DNA of 64,000 nucleotides, taken from NCBI GenBank assembly GCA_029215795.1, contig JARDYH010000002.1, positions 57,513,001-57,577,000 on the forward strand, read 5' to 3'. This DNA is from Anniella stebbinsi (lineage: Eukaryota; Chordata; Lepidosauria; Squamata; Anniellidae). Below the pieces are notes generated by a model. It worked only from the letters and a program-made list of their open reading frames with translations. It ran no database searches and was not told where the DNA came from. The position numbers and the translations under genes are program-made. Positions 1 through 10,484 of this stretch are shown here, piece by piece; the stretch's first letter is position 1, and each line of letters starts with the position of its first letter.

Positions 1-66
1 TTCCCTTTTCTCTACAACTGTTAAAGTTACATGAGCCCTGACCTGGATTTTATCTGGTCACCCTAT
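1..66. mobile_element. 3' end of a foldback MITE (truncated by the window edge)
   Basis: This matches the right arm of the complete palindromic element at 39739-40058 base for base over most of its length: a stretch reading ttcccttttctctacaac, then gttaaagttac, gagccctg and a terminal ggtcaccct/ggtcagcct. It is therefore the last ~66 bp of a second copy of that small non-autonomous DNA element. The rest lies outside the window, so its other end and target duplication cannot be checked. Confidence 0.75.
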
Positions 67-2363
67 AAAGAGTGGATTCTGAAATTAAAAACTCTGAATC
101 CAAGTGGGCGGAACGAAGATCTGGAATTTTTACCACTCCTGTGACTTAAGAACTATTTGCAGACACTCCCTTGCAATAGCAGCAGTGTCTCATTATGAGA
201 CCTTGGTCTTATCACAACTACATGAAAACACCTGGCAGAGCCCCCAAAACTGAATTTAGAATATATGGATGGATTTGAAGATTACTCTTTTCAGTCATCA
301 TAGATTATAGCAAACATTTTTTTTGCTAGAAGAAATTCTACAAACACTATCTTTTAACAAGGGTTTGTACATTGTACTTTTATTAGTTTTATAAGATTTA
401 AAATAGTATTGCAGATGTATAGGCCCTAGTGGCACCTGGTTATGTTAAAAAGTTTGTAACACTTACATTTAGGCATAGACCCTTGTGGCAATGTGCTTAA
501 CCCAAACATATAATATGATGTGTTATCTTAAAGTATTTTATTGTACTATTAATTTTACAGCCCCCTGAGGAAGGCCTTTGAATAAAGTACAGGCCAAAAT
601 GCATCAGGCTTTGTGAAAATAAATATTTTGCATCCTGAGAACCCATCTCTCCATACTTTACGTACAACCAAGTATGAAGTAGGACAGCTGTATCCTTCCA
701 GATGTTGGACTTTAACTCCCATGAGCCCAAACCAGCAAAGCCAATGGTCAGGGATGATGCAAATTGGAGGGCAGCGGCAATTTGGAAGGCCACAGGTTCC
801 CTACCCCTGACATTCATTCAGATTACATTGTTTCCACAGCAAACACCCAAGTGATGGACATGATGCACATTGTTACAGACATCTTTAACCTGCCATATAC
901 ACACATCTTAGAATCCTGGCCCAATGAAGATTCCCAAACATATGTACATGGATATTTAAAGATGTGTGTACATGGATATATATGGATTTTTCAAAAACAT
1001 ATATTATTCGTTTAAAGTACATAAAGCTTATCAAAAAATAAACACTGTTCTGGGTGTGGACCATATTGGTTATCTACCAATTCATCATTACAAGAAAACT
1101 TGTATAGTGCTTCAAGGGGCTGTGTAATTATTAATGGTAATTAAGATGCAAACCACTTTTGAAAGATTATTTACATATGCACAAACACACACACACACAT
1201 ACAGAGTAAACAATTCAGTATCTGCTTAATAAAGCATGTAGGAAGAGCCTCCCCAAGATGGTTTTACAAATATATATCAAGAAGCTGTGATATGCATCAG
1301 CATCATTAAGGAAAACTATTTACTCCCATTATATTACTTTCAAACTGATATTTTAATAGTATATTACAAAAGTGAGTTACATAAAGGCAACTGGAAAACT
1401 AGCTATAGCCAGAATGAAGGCTTATTCATTACAAGGAGAAGAAAAAATTAGCAAGTGTAGCCATTTATTTCCCCAATAAATGTACCAAGTTCATTTCCTG
1501 TTTTTCTTCTTATTTTCTTGTCAGAATTGACAAGCATTCTTTTGCTAACAGGTGACAACAAGCACTCACTTGGATAATCATTGCAGGAAAAATGGGATGT
1601 TTTAAAGTGCATTATTGACTGCAGAAGTCACCTGACATACAGTATTCCTCTGTAAAGATTATGACTGACAGAATTAGAGACAGTGCTTTGGCAGAAGAAA
1701 ACAAATTCAGATTTTCTTGAAAAGCCAGTGCAGCTTTAACTTTTCTTACAAAATCCCAGGAAAAATGTTATTAGCTAAATTTCTAGAACATTAAGCAAAA
1801 TCATATAAGAACAAGATTAAAATACACTGTGCATTTTACCTTTACACTATAAACAATAGTTGTAAGAGCTAAATGTTTATGTTTTCGCAAGAGAAGATTG
1901 CATGTTTCTGCTAGTGCTTCTGGTATATCACTGGGACTACTTCACATTAGTATTCCACTATCTGCATCAGCACCTTCTTACCTTACAAGTACCATTCAAG
2001 TTGTTGGTTTTGAGATCCAAAGCTCTAATTGGCTTGGGGCCTCTATAGCATGGAAACTGGTTCTAGCATAGTCTTGATGAGCAGTTAAGGTGTAGTTTTT
2101 GCAAACAGCAAAGGGCCAGAGCATGTGATATTATTCATGCTTTTTTTGTTCTTTTTAAAAAGTGTGATTTAGCTGCCTACTTTTATTTTGAAGAGAAAGC
2201 CTCCACAGCTGTCATCTGCAGTAACCATCCCATTTGGGTGCAAATAGAAGCTGGGAGGGTTTTTTTGGCAGGAAATTGGTGGAAGGCCCCAATTTGGATT
2301 AAGAGTGCATTCCAGGTCATGGCTCTGGAGCTGCTTTTTATTCAAAATAAATGTGGTATTATT
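67..2363. other. Downstream flank of EFNA5, no gene recognised
   Basis: AT-rich sequence with no coding signal. A short run reading gttggactttaactcccat near 703-722 resembles the common reptile repeat motif also seen near 19705, 34977 and 46250. A short CA run lies near 1183-1200. Open frames here are short and overlap on both strands, as expected by chance. Confidence 0.6.
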
Positions 2364-2504
2364 TAGGGGTGTGCACGGACCCACCGGATCGGGACCCGGA
2401 TCGGGACCTCCAATTTTGTCACGGACCGGTTCGGACAAAATCGGAGGCACCCCGGACCGGATCGAGTCCGATCCCGACCCAAAAATCGTAAATTTTTGGA
2501 TCGG

Positions 2505-2566
2505 CCGCCATTTTTTTCCCCATAGACTTGCATTGCAATGCAAGTCTATGAGGAAAAAATGGCGGC
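2505..2566. repeat. Perfect hairpin inside the GC-rich hAT element
   Basis: Positions 2521-2550 are a perfect 30-bp palindrome centred on cattg/caatg. The symmetry continues outward through the CCCC/GAGG step into gccgccattttt on the left and aaaaaatggcggc on the right. It marks the inner boundary of the left subterminal motif cluster and could extrude as a cruciform or fold as an RNA hairpin. Confidence 0.85.
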
Positions 2567-2760
2567 GGGTGGGTGAGGGGGGGCCTAACTCCCTCCCCCC
2601 CCGGGGCCGTCTGCTGTGGACGGCCCTGGCAGGTAAGCCCCCTCCCCCGCACTCCCTACCCCCCCTGGGGCCGTCCGCTTCCATCCGCTGGCGCCCGCGG
2701 GCGCCAGCGGATAGAAGCGGATGGCTCCGGGGGGGGGGGTAAGCCCCCTTCCCCGCCACT

Positions 2761-3640
2761 GCTTACCTTCTCGGCCCGTCCGCTCCCGTCCGGCGCCGGC
2801 GGCTACTACCAGCGGGCTCCGCGGCCTACTCTCGAGTAGCACGCCGGGTGATGACCCTGGAGTAGGCCGCGGAGCCTGCTGGTAGTATTCGCCGGCGCCA
2901 GACGGGAGCGGCCGAGCCGGCAAGGTAAGGGCCCCCTCCCCCCCTCCGCGCGCCCCCTCCTCCCCTCCACGCACCCCCTGCTTACCTTCTCGGCCCGTCC
3001 GCTCCCGTCCGGGGCCGGCGGCTACTACCAGCGGGCTCCGTGACCTGCTCTAGAGTAGTGCGCCGGGTGATGACATCACCCGGCGCGCCACCCTAGAGCA
3101 GGCCGCGGAGCCTGCTGGTAGTAGTAGTCGCCGGCACCGGACGGGAGCGGCCGGGCCGGGAAGGTAAGGGCCCCCCTCCCCCCCTCCGCGCGCCCCCTCC
3201 TCCCCTCCACGCACCCCCTGCTTACCTTCTCGGCCCGTCCGCTCCCGTCCGGGGCCGGCGGCTACTACCAGCAGGCTCCGCGGCCTGCTCTAGAGTAGCG
3301 CGCCGGGTGATGACATCACCCGGCGCGCCACCCTAGAGCAGGCCGCGGAGCCTGCTGGTAGTTGTAGTCGCCGGCGCCGGACGGGAGCGGCCGGGCCGGG
3401 AAGGTAAGGGGCCCCCTCCCCGCGCCCCTCCTCCCCTCCACGCACCCCCTGCTTACCTTCTCGGCCCGTCCGCTCCCGTCCGGCTCCGGCGGCTACTACC
3501 AGCGGGCTCCACGGCCTGCTCTAGAGTAGCGCGCCGGGTGATGACATCACCCGGCGCGCCACCCTGGAGCAGGCCGCGGAGCCCGCTGGTAGTAGCTGCT
3601 AGTGCCAGACGGGAGCGGACGGGCCGAGAAGGTAAGCGCC
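2761..3640. repeat. Four tandem GC-rich palindromic units (~220-240 bp)
   Basis: Units start at gcttaccttctcggcc at 2761, 2980, 3220 and 3451, with spacings of 219, 240 and 231 bp. Each unit is itself an inverted repeat. It starts with CTTACCTTCTCGGCC, runs through cgctcccgtccgg and ctactaccagc to a centre near gatgacatcaccc (degenerate in unit 1), and returns through gctggtagtag and ggacgggagcgg to AAGGTAAG. Units 2 and 3 are almost identical, which suggests recent tandem duplication. Every unit carries the consensus 5' splice-site string AAGGTAAG on both strands. Function is unknown. Confidence 0.9.
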
Positions 3641-3881
3641 CCCTCCTCCCCCCCCCGCTGTCCACTTTCATCGGCGGGCGCCCGCTGGCGCCCGCCAATG
3701 GAAGCGGCGGTGGGCGCCAGTGGGCGCCCGCCGATCCGCCGAACCGGTTCGGAGCCTTTTCGGACCGGTTCGGATTGGATCGGCCGATCCAGCTGCGGGA
3801 TCAGAAATCGGATAATTTATCCGATTTCCCACTGGACCGGACTCGGATCGTGGATCGGGTCCGATCCAGTGCACATCCCTA

Positions 3882-4190
3882 GTATTATTATTATTATTAT
3901 TATTATTATCATCATCATCATCATCATCATCCTGCCTTTCCCCAATACTGGGACTCAAGACATCTTTACAAATTGAAACCTGTACAGTTAAAACACATAT
4001 ATACAAAAATTAAAAATATAATTAAACATACTACAATATTAAAACATTTAAAACATTTAAGCATACTTTTAAAAAAGGATGAATAACTTTGCATGTAATT
4101 TGGCCCAAAGTAGAACCTATTTCAGACTGCAGCAAGGGAACCGCATGACTGAATGCTCCTGCATTCAGAAAAGCAAACAATCCCCCCTCA
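3882..4190 (-). mobile_element. L2-like LINE 3' tail with (ATT)n/(ATC)n run, antisense
   Basis: Read on the minus strand, this ends with tcttgagtcccagtattgg, then ggaaaggcagga, and then a run of GAT followed by AAT triplets (3882-3931 on the plus strand). That is the typical 3' end of reptile L2-type LINEs or their SINE derivatives. The GC-rich hAT element sits exactly at the end of this tail, with the target duplication gtattatt taken from the triplet run. The 5' boundary near 4190 is uncertain. Confidence 0.65.
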
Positions 4191-6019
4191 CCCAGAAAAC
4201 TGAGAAGGGGCAGTAAACCCAAACAATTTGGTTTTGCTTTCTGCAGATTTTGGGGCTTTGCTATGCACTCACAATAATAGCCCTATGCAGGCATTCAGAC
4301 TTTGTAAAGTTGGGAGGACGGGACCTATGTGCACCCACCTGAACATCTGCATGGATAATCTCCATGAAGACATTCAACTGAATGCACATGTTAGGGATGT
4401 GATCTGCTTCTGCAATCCTGAACCGCCCATGCATATTCACAGTACACAATGTGAACTTCTGCATAGAGCTACTGCCATTGTTGGAAGGATTCAACGTTGC
4501 ATGTTTTACTATTCAAACGGAACATATGTTGCTTGTATATCAACCAAGCAGCATCTCTCCTTATCCCCTCATCCCTTTCAATCCATTGGCTGCAATTCTA
4601 AGCACTCTTGTTTCGAAGCAAATTCAATCAGAAATCAATGGAGCTTACTTCAAAGCAAACCATGTTTAGGATTGCAATGCCTTTTGAGTAATCAAGGTCC
4701 TAGATTCTCCAAGACCTTTATTAACTTTATGGGAACTGAAATATTGGGGCGGGGAGGGGGGAAGGCTACCTAGAGAACAGGGGAATGGAAAATCCCCCTG
4801 AAATGAGAGAGAAAATTAATAACTCCATTTGTCATCCAGAATTCAAAGTCCATTCTCTATCCAGGCAGAGCCTTCAGAGCATGACCACTAATTGTCAAAC
4901 TCAGTGTAATTTGGGGGCTATTATGTTAAGACAAACTAAACATGAGTCATTTATAATCTTACATTCACACTTCCAGAGACAAAGGTTCGGCACACCAGCT
5001 CTTTGTACTAAACATGCATACGCTTCTCTTCCTTTTCTCACTAGGCTGTCACTCCTAATTTGTAAAGAGAAGTCACAGCAAGTTATAATTAGTAGTTGCT
5101 CCCTGTCAACCAATTAAACGTAATAAAAAGCTTTCAAGGAGGTTAATGCTAACATGGGTGTAATTAAAGCTTGTATTTTGAAATGCATGGTGTACATATC
5201 AGCTGCTTTCTGCATGTCATTCCCCACCCCTACCTTTATTACCCAGGTGTTCTTGTACACCTATCACTTCTCTACAGATCACAAACCATTTGCCAATGTC
5301 AGGGACAAGTAAACCCACAGAAATCAGAAATCTACCCTAGTGGTGACGAAGGAGTGGTGAAAGTGGTGAAATGCGGGAGGCAATTCCTTTAGTTTCTCCA
5401 GTGTCTGCACTCAATAGGAGGAGCCCTTGCTTCAGTCCTCATTTCCCATGAAATCCCAACTGTGTTTACCCCCCCCCCCATTCTTCATTTTAAAAAACAA
5501 ACATTTCAAAGCTCCCATTTTGAAATAACAAAAACTTTGTAAAGGAACGGATATTCAAGGGCACTGTGCGTCATCTGCCCTGTTTGCAGTCCCTTACACC
5601 AGGCCAACCTACACGAAGCAGAATATGGGGACTTTATACTAAGGGAGATGGCTCTTCACCAGAAAAAAAGGAAAACTGAACAGAAAAAAAAATCAAGCTG
5701 TATTTTTACCAACAGCACCTAGAAGATGGCATGAATAGCTACACTGGAGAGCTCATTATTAAGCAAATGCTTGGACTGGGCATTGTGGGTGGAGAGTGGC
5801 ACAGCAGCCAGGGCATAGATCAGGCTGGTTGCTGGTGGTGACAGCTCCAGGTATTTAGTCCATGCAGAAATTACATTCCAACCATTTCACAACTGCTCAG
5901 TGCTGTACTCCTTGCAGCTTTCCACGCCTCACAAGTATTTAAGATGAAGGATAACTAGCCCCTGAAACAAAGCCATCATTCAGCAAATAAAAATATAGCC
6001 CAAAAGAATCCATTAAAAT
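4191..6019. other. Intergenic sequence, nothing recognised
   Basis: No conserved protein, RNA gene or dated repeat could be assigned. It contains the longest open frame of the window (4228-4773, 181 codons). That frame has no recognisable domain and lies opposite another open frame, and I treat it as chance. Confidence 0.5.
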
Positions 6020-6037
6020 GATGAAAATCTTTAATTT

Positions 6038-6043
6038 TTTATT
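6038..6043 (-). terminator. Candidate EFNA5 polyadenylation signal AATAAA
   Basis: The plus strand reads tttatt, so the transcript reads CTGAATAAAAAATT. It is followed 10-25 nt downstream by a stretch suited to cleavage near 6015-6025. I chose it over upstream AATAAA copies because of the expected ~4-kb UTR length. RNA evidence is needed to fix the site. Confidence 0.5.
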
Positions 6044-6067
6044 CAGATATAATTGTACGGACACATG

Positions 6068-6075
6068 TATATACA
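6068..6075 (-). promoter_or_regulatory. Pumilio response element (UGUAUAUA) in 3' UTR
   Basis: Plus-strand TATATACA is UGUAUAUA in the transcript, matching the PUM consensus UGUANAUA. Further matches lie at 6755-6762 (UGUAAAUA) and 7305-7312 (UGUAUAUA). Binding is inferred from the motif only. Single 8-mers also occur by chance in AT-rich DNA. Confidence 0.4.
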
Positions 6076-6754
6076 AATACAGATTGTATGGGTTTGTTTG
6101 TTTCATTTTTACAATTTCTGTTAAGTTCATATAATGTAAGCATTTCAAAAACAGCACTCAATGAATAAGTGCAAAGAAACTGCAAAGCAGGGCAGTACAA
6201 GCACAGGACCACACTGAGCTGGACTTTCATACCCAGAAGGACACACAATGAGTGGCTTCAATAGGGTGTCAAGAGTAAGTATGGAAAGCGGATTTTGTAG
6301 ACTCATGGGTAACCTCCAACATGCCAGCATCTATTAAACTGTACAGACAATGGCAGCAAGCCTATTGTAGGGAGATTTGTCTCACATCCGAAAAATCGGG
6401 GGCGAATGCATGGGAAAAACCTGGTAATGCCAAATCAGAAACAGATCTGCCCATTCACAGCTCCAAATTTAAAAAGGGGAGGGGGGAAAGAAAAAAAAGA
6501 GAACTTGCTGTGGCTTGGGAGTGGGGAAGAGAAAGAGCACATTCGATGCAGAGCACTTGTAACGTAGAACTGCTGAACACACATAATCTGACTGCAGTAT
6601 GAATGAGTTCCATATTTTTCAAAACTTCCAAAGCTGATACAGCCGCTGCTTTCATAAAGCAATTGGTAAATATCAGTTTAAAAAGAAAAAAAAACACATT
6701 CCCTCAATAGCTACTGTTTCTTTCCCTTAATAGTGGTTACACAGGAAAGAAAAT

Positions 6755-6762
6755 TATTTACA
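6755..6762 (-). promoter_or_regulatory. Pumilio response element (UGUAAAUA) in 3' UTR
   Basis: Plus-strand TATTTACA is UGUAAAUA in the transcript. It is one of three such motifs in the distal half of the inferred 3' UTR. Confidence 0.4.
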
Positions 6763-7304
6763 TATAACCCCCTCTCACATTTGTTGTTTAATGGTGTAGG
6801 GAATCAAGTCACTGTACCCATTACTTTTGATGCTGGCAAGGCCCCTTTTGAAACAAACCATCCATGAGAAGATTTTTTAAAAAAAGATAAAGAATTATAA
6901 GGAAAATCATCCTCGCAAGAAACAAGAATTAAATCCCAAAGCCATTGAGAATCAACATGCTAATGAAAACCCAACCCCAAAAGGCAAGGTTAACCCTAAA
7001 TACCATAGAGCTCCAACATCAGACCATTAACATTGAGGACAAAACATTGATCATCAAATGCCACGCTGCTTCAAGTCTTGACATTGTGAAATCTTGAGTC
7101 TGGGTGAATGGATTTCATGGGTGAATCCTGCATGGTGACCTGTTGGTGGCTACTTGTTATTCAGTTCTCAGTAGCCATGATGGATGCATCTGTCATATAA
7201 TCAGTGGGTGCATTTTTTTATTTAATTTTTAATATCAATGAAAGTCTATTTTTTCTCACTTACAAAAGACATAAGAATCAAATTAATACTTTATTATCAA
7301 ACAC

Positions 7305-7312
7305 TATATACA
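7305..7312 (-). promoter_or_regulatory. Pumilio response element (UGUAUAUA) in 3' UTR
   Basis: Plus-strand TATATACA is UGUAUAUA in the transcript. It is the most upstream of the three UGUANAUA matches noted in the inferred UTR. Confidence 0.35.
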
Positions 7313-7662
7313 ACAGAGGCTGCTAACAATACAGAATTTAAAGAACATAGCATTTTTCTTTTGTTTTAACTTGTCTTTCCCTCGCCATCCAAGAAAGTAC
7401 AGTACAAAACAATATTTCTAAACTAACACAAAATGTTACCTTGTTGTCTATTAAAGGATACACAGTATCCACCAAACTGTTCAATCCTTATTTCCCTGCT
7501 ACCCTTTGCAAAGCCCTTGGCAAACCAGGAGTGGATGACACAGGGCAGACTTGCTTGGGTTGAGGGGCCACTGTGGCGGAATTTTGTTCTTCAGATTTCA
7601 CCCTGGGGGACAAGGGCTGCTGTAAACTTTCACACTGACATCTTTTCCAAGATGTTGAGACA

Positions 7663-7663
7663 G

Positions 7664-7701
<38 letters not shown>
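7663..7701. repeat. Compound (CT)n(CA)n microsatellite
   Basis: About nine CT units run directly into about ten CA units inside the inferred EFNA5 3' UTR. In the transcript it reads (UG)n(AG)n. Length variation between individuals is expected. Confidence 0.95.
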
Positions 7702-10096
7702 CCAAAGAGATTCAAAGACTTTCAGACATTGCTTGCTTGATATGACTGAGATTGCCTGATGCCGTCAAGTATCTGAAGTGGAGGTCCTGTAAACTTACTG
7801 CCCACAAGGCTTGCATTTGATGCAGTGCAGCAATTAGCCTCTTGACTGTAATACAGTGTTGCTTTTATTCATTAGATTAGCAGTGACACTGTGGCAAAGC
7901 AAAGCGTTGAATTCACTGTGGTGAAAACTTGTGTTTTTAAAAAGCTCTTGAGACAAAAGTGAGTCCAGTCTTTATTTATCGGTGAATTATGGAAAATCAC
8001 TTGTTAGGACCTCAGATAAGCCCGATTCATGTTCACAGTTGATGTAGAACCTTCTCAGTGACATTATCTGGTGTGCAAAACTGTCTTTGCTTTGTTCACC
8101 ATTTTCAAGGTCATAACTAGTGACATTCCTAGCTACATGTGACCAAGTATACAGAGAAGATGTATTTATTGTACTGTGGGGAAAGTGTCATCCTTCAATG
8201 TAGACTGTGACACTTTTAGTTTGTGTGCAATATTAGACATCTCTGTTCATTCAAATGCAGCCCATGCTGTACGGTATCAGGCAAGCCAGAGTGCCTTAAA
8301 TTTACTCTTTTCTTTCTGATATTTTTGCATCCTGAATTCTTCAGTTTTAAAAAATTGATTTCGTCTCATAAAACAAAAAGACATTCACAAAATGCTGTCC
8401 ATTTGCATCATGATTTAAGATAAAATTATACCTTTATTATCTTATAAGAATCCCGTGAAATCTAACCCCATTCCTGTAAGGCTTTGTTCTCAATAATTTG
8501 GTGGAAAGCTATATTTCCAAAATAGTTGTTCTCAGGGTCTCTCTCATTTACCCAATCTCTTGCAAGTCAATATTCAGGCCTGCCTAAGCCAATGGAACCC
8601 CGCAAGGAAGGCATTTCCTGGTAAGTGGTTTATGAGGCCCTAACATAGCCATGTTCAGATGCCTTCAGATTCACCCCAATTTCAACCAAGCAAAGCAGCA
8701 TCCCATATTCTTAACTGCCAAAAGTTACCACTTTTTATCATCTTTAAATAGGACAAGCATATATACTTATTTTCAGCATAATCTAAATAATGTATTTTCT
8801 ATTCTAGTGGGTTTTCAAAACAGAAAAGTTAAAGGTCTTTGGGAGTCCATCTAGTTTATCTCCTGCTGATAAAGGTATTTCCTCCTACTTTTCAACTTGG
8901 TTGGAAAGGAAGAGAGGTATAAAACCAATGCCTGAATTCACTGCAGAGTTCAACATATCCTTCCTATTCTTTTCATTCTTAACCCCTCACTTTCTATGAC
9001 ATCTGTCCTGGTCCCTTTCTGGCTGCAGTTTACTCCAATGATTGCCAAACTTTCAAGGGAGGCAAATCATGAGCACATTAGGGATTCCGTATCGCTGACC
9101 AGGTTTATTCCACCCAGTGTTCTTATCGTCTTAGCATGCATCATCACCCAGAGTGGTAGCCAAGGCTATCGGCTAGTAAGTCAGCCTTTGGAAAGGTCAC
9201 TTTATTCACACATAAAAGAAAAAAAAGGTACAGAAAATGCCTCTTTGCATTTGAAGAAAAATTATTGTAGCACCATGGTGATCTGTTTCAAAAGAAAAAT
9301 AATCTGGTGTGCACTATCCACTTAGAGAGATAATAGAGGCACTCACACCCCAGCGTAGCTTCCTAAATCTGACTTTGCTTGTGTGCTAGCACTCCTCAGT
9401 AGTCACTTTCTTCTCCCCTAATGATATGGTTTTTTTGTTGTGGAGCACAAGTTCTACTGTCAAGGATCTTTCAAGGCAGTTGGATACAAAACAGTATCTC
9501 TTTCCTCTGAGAAGCCTGTTCACGAAGAAATTCCTGGAGGAAATGCTGTTATGCTATATCTATTCTTAATATCTCCCCTCCAGTCCTGACATGGTGACAC
9601 AATGCTTTGTGTGATCATCTTACAGTGCTGAATGAGGAGGAATAAATATTGTATTGGAGAGAGTAAAAACTCCTCTTGGTTTTCCAAACAACTTCCTTAT
9701 CCTCCAACTGACTGCATCTGCTACTATTCTTCCTTCTCCACATACAGATGGCCCAGCAAGCTAACGGAGGTTGTATCTTAAGAGACGCTGCAGAGGAAAG
9801 TAAGAATCACTAGTGTCAATATTGAAATTTGGCATTTTCATTTGGAGTCCTTTTATTTTAGAAGGGGTCAAGGAAAGCCCGGGGAAAGACTGGGAGTGGG
9901 AAGAGGGCTAGCTATGCCTCTTCAATTTTTGCTCATAGTTCAGGTTGCAGAGGAAGAAAGGGAGGAGCCTGGGGGAGGAAAACAAACCAACATCTGCAAA
10001 ACCAATACAAAGTCCCATTCTTGGGATGAGCAGTTAAGGGGATCTTTGATGTTCCAAGACCCTGATGTTGTCTGTGATAGGTTGCTAGAATATGTG

Positions 10097-10218
10097 CTAT
10101 AACGTCAAAAGCATTGCCAGGAGAAACAGTAGGGTTGCCAAAAGCCGACTGGATATCCTTGGTGTCTGTGCTGCATTCTCACCACGGGATGGCTCGGCTG
10201 ACTCATGTACGGTATCAT
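10097..10218 (-). CDS. EFNA5: EFNA5 exon 5 (coding part): ephrin-A5 C-terminus and GPI signal
   Basis: Ephrin-A5 is a cell-surface ligand for EphA (and EphB2) receptors that acts in axon guidance and tissue boundaries, held in the membrane by a GPI anchor. This exon supplies the end of the juxtamembrane stalk and the anchor signal. The acceptor is tttctgtttgaacag just above 10218. The first two bases complete an Asp codon split with exon 4. The frame then reads DTVHESAEPSRGENAAQ, TPRISSRLL and ATLLFLLAMLLTL and stops at TAG (10097-10099). It is 39 whole codons, matching residues 189-228 of the human protein when the split Asp is counted. The anchor attachment site should be the Asn of RGEN, with the following 25 residues removed. 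Compared with human, Pro to Ser and Ile to Thr differ in the signal. Identification is near certain. Confidence 0.97.
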
Positions 10219-10392
10219 CTGTTCAAACAGAAAACATACATTCTTATGAATGAGCTTTCTTAATGAGCTCCCGTGATTATGCCGCAAGCACATTTCAGCT
10301 CCTTCTGTAATATATAGAAAACCAGATTTCATACTGTCATAGAATTTAGAAACTGCAATAGTTCACAATGTAGACACTTCTGATCCATAGCA

Positions 10393-10393
<1 letters not shown>

Positions 10394-10429
<36 letters not shown>
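10394..10429. repeat. (TA)n microsatellite
   Basis: About 18 perfect TA units just inside intron 4, some 170 bp upstream of the EFNA5 exon 5 acceptor in transcript direction. It is self-complementary and likely polymorphic. Confidence 0.95.
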
Positions 10430-10431
<2 letters not shown>

Positions 10432-10484
10432 TCTCATTAAAGTATATAAATATATACTCTCATTTGTTGACATGTACCATACCT

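Larger units (their letters stand above)
2364..3881. mobile_element. Non-autonomous hAT-type DNA transposon, GC-rich (1.5 kb)
   Basis: The ends are TAGGGGTGTGCA on the left and TGCACATCCCTA on the right, inverted copies of each other with one mismatch. The element is flanked on both sides by the exact 8-bp sequence gtattatt (2356-2363 and 3882-3889). An 8-bp duplication with TA(G)GG...-type ends is the hallmark of hAT transposons. Inside each end are clusters of GGATCGG/CCGGATCG motifs. The middle is extremely GC- and CpG-rich and consists of tandem palindromes (2761-3640). No transposase reading frame is present, so the element depended on an enzyme made elsewhere. It has the same termini as the element at 54528-57799 but an unrelated interior. 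The hAT call rests on termini and target duplication only. Confidence 0.93.
6020..10096 (-). other. EFNA5: Probable EFNA5 3' untranslated region
   Basis: The region follows the EFNA5 stop codon (10097-10099) on the minus strand and is nearly free of transposons, unlike the flanking intron. The best distal polyadenylation signal is AATAAA at 6038-6043 (minus). That would give a 3' UTR of about 4.1 kb, close to the roughly 4 kb I recall for the mammalian gene. Other AATAAA copies on the minus strand (around 7290, 7988 and 8164) could give shorter forms. It contains three Pumilio-type UGUANAUA motifs and a compound CT/CA microsatellite. The exact 3' end is inferred, not seen. Confidence 0.7.

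Noticed and set aside
2169..2974. Several long GC-rich frames as genes (Pro/Gly/Arg-rich peptides)
   Set aside because: GC-rich DNA lacks stop codons in all frames. The frames lie within the hAT-type element and overlap on both strands.
3668..4006. Frame with poly-Asp/poly-Asn as a protein
   Set aside because: It is translation of the (ATC)n/(ATT)n run across a transposon boundary.
4228..4773. Longest open frame (181 codons) as a gene
   Set aside because: No recognisable domain, no splice or promoter context, and an overlapping open frame on the other strand. Composition is like non-coding DNA.
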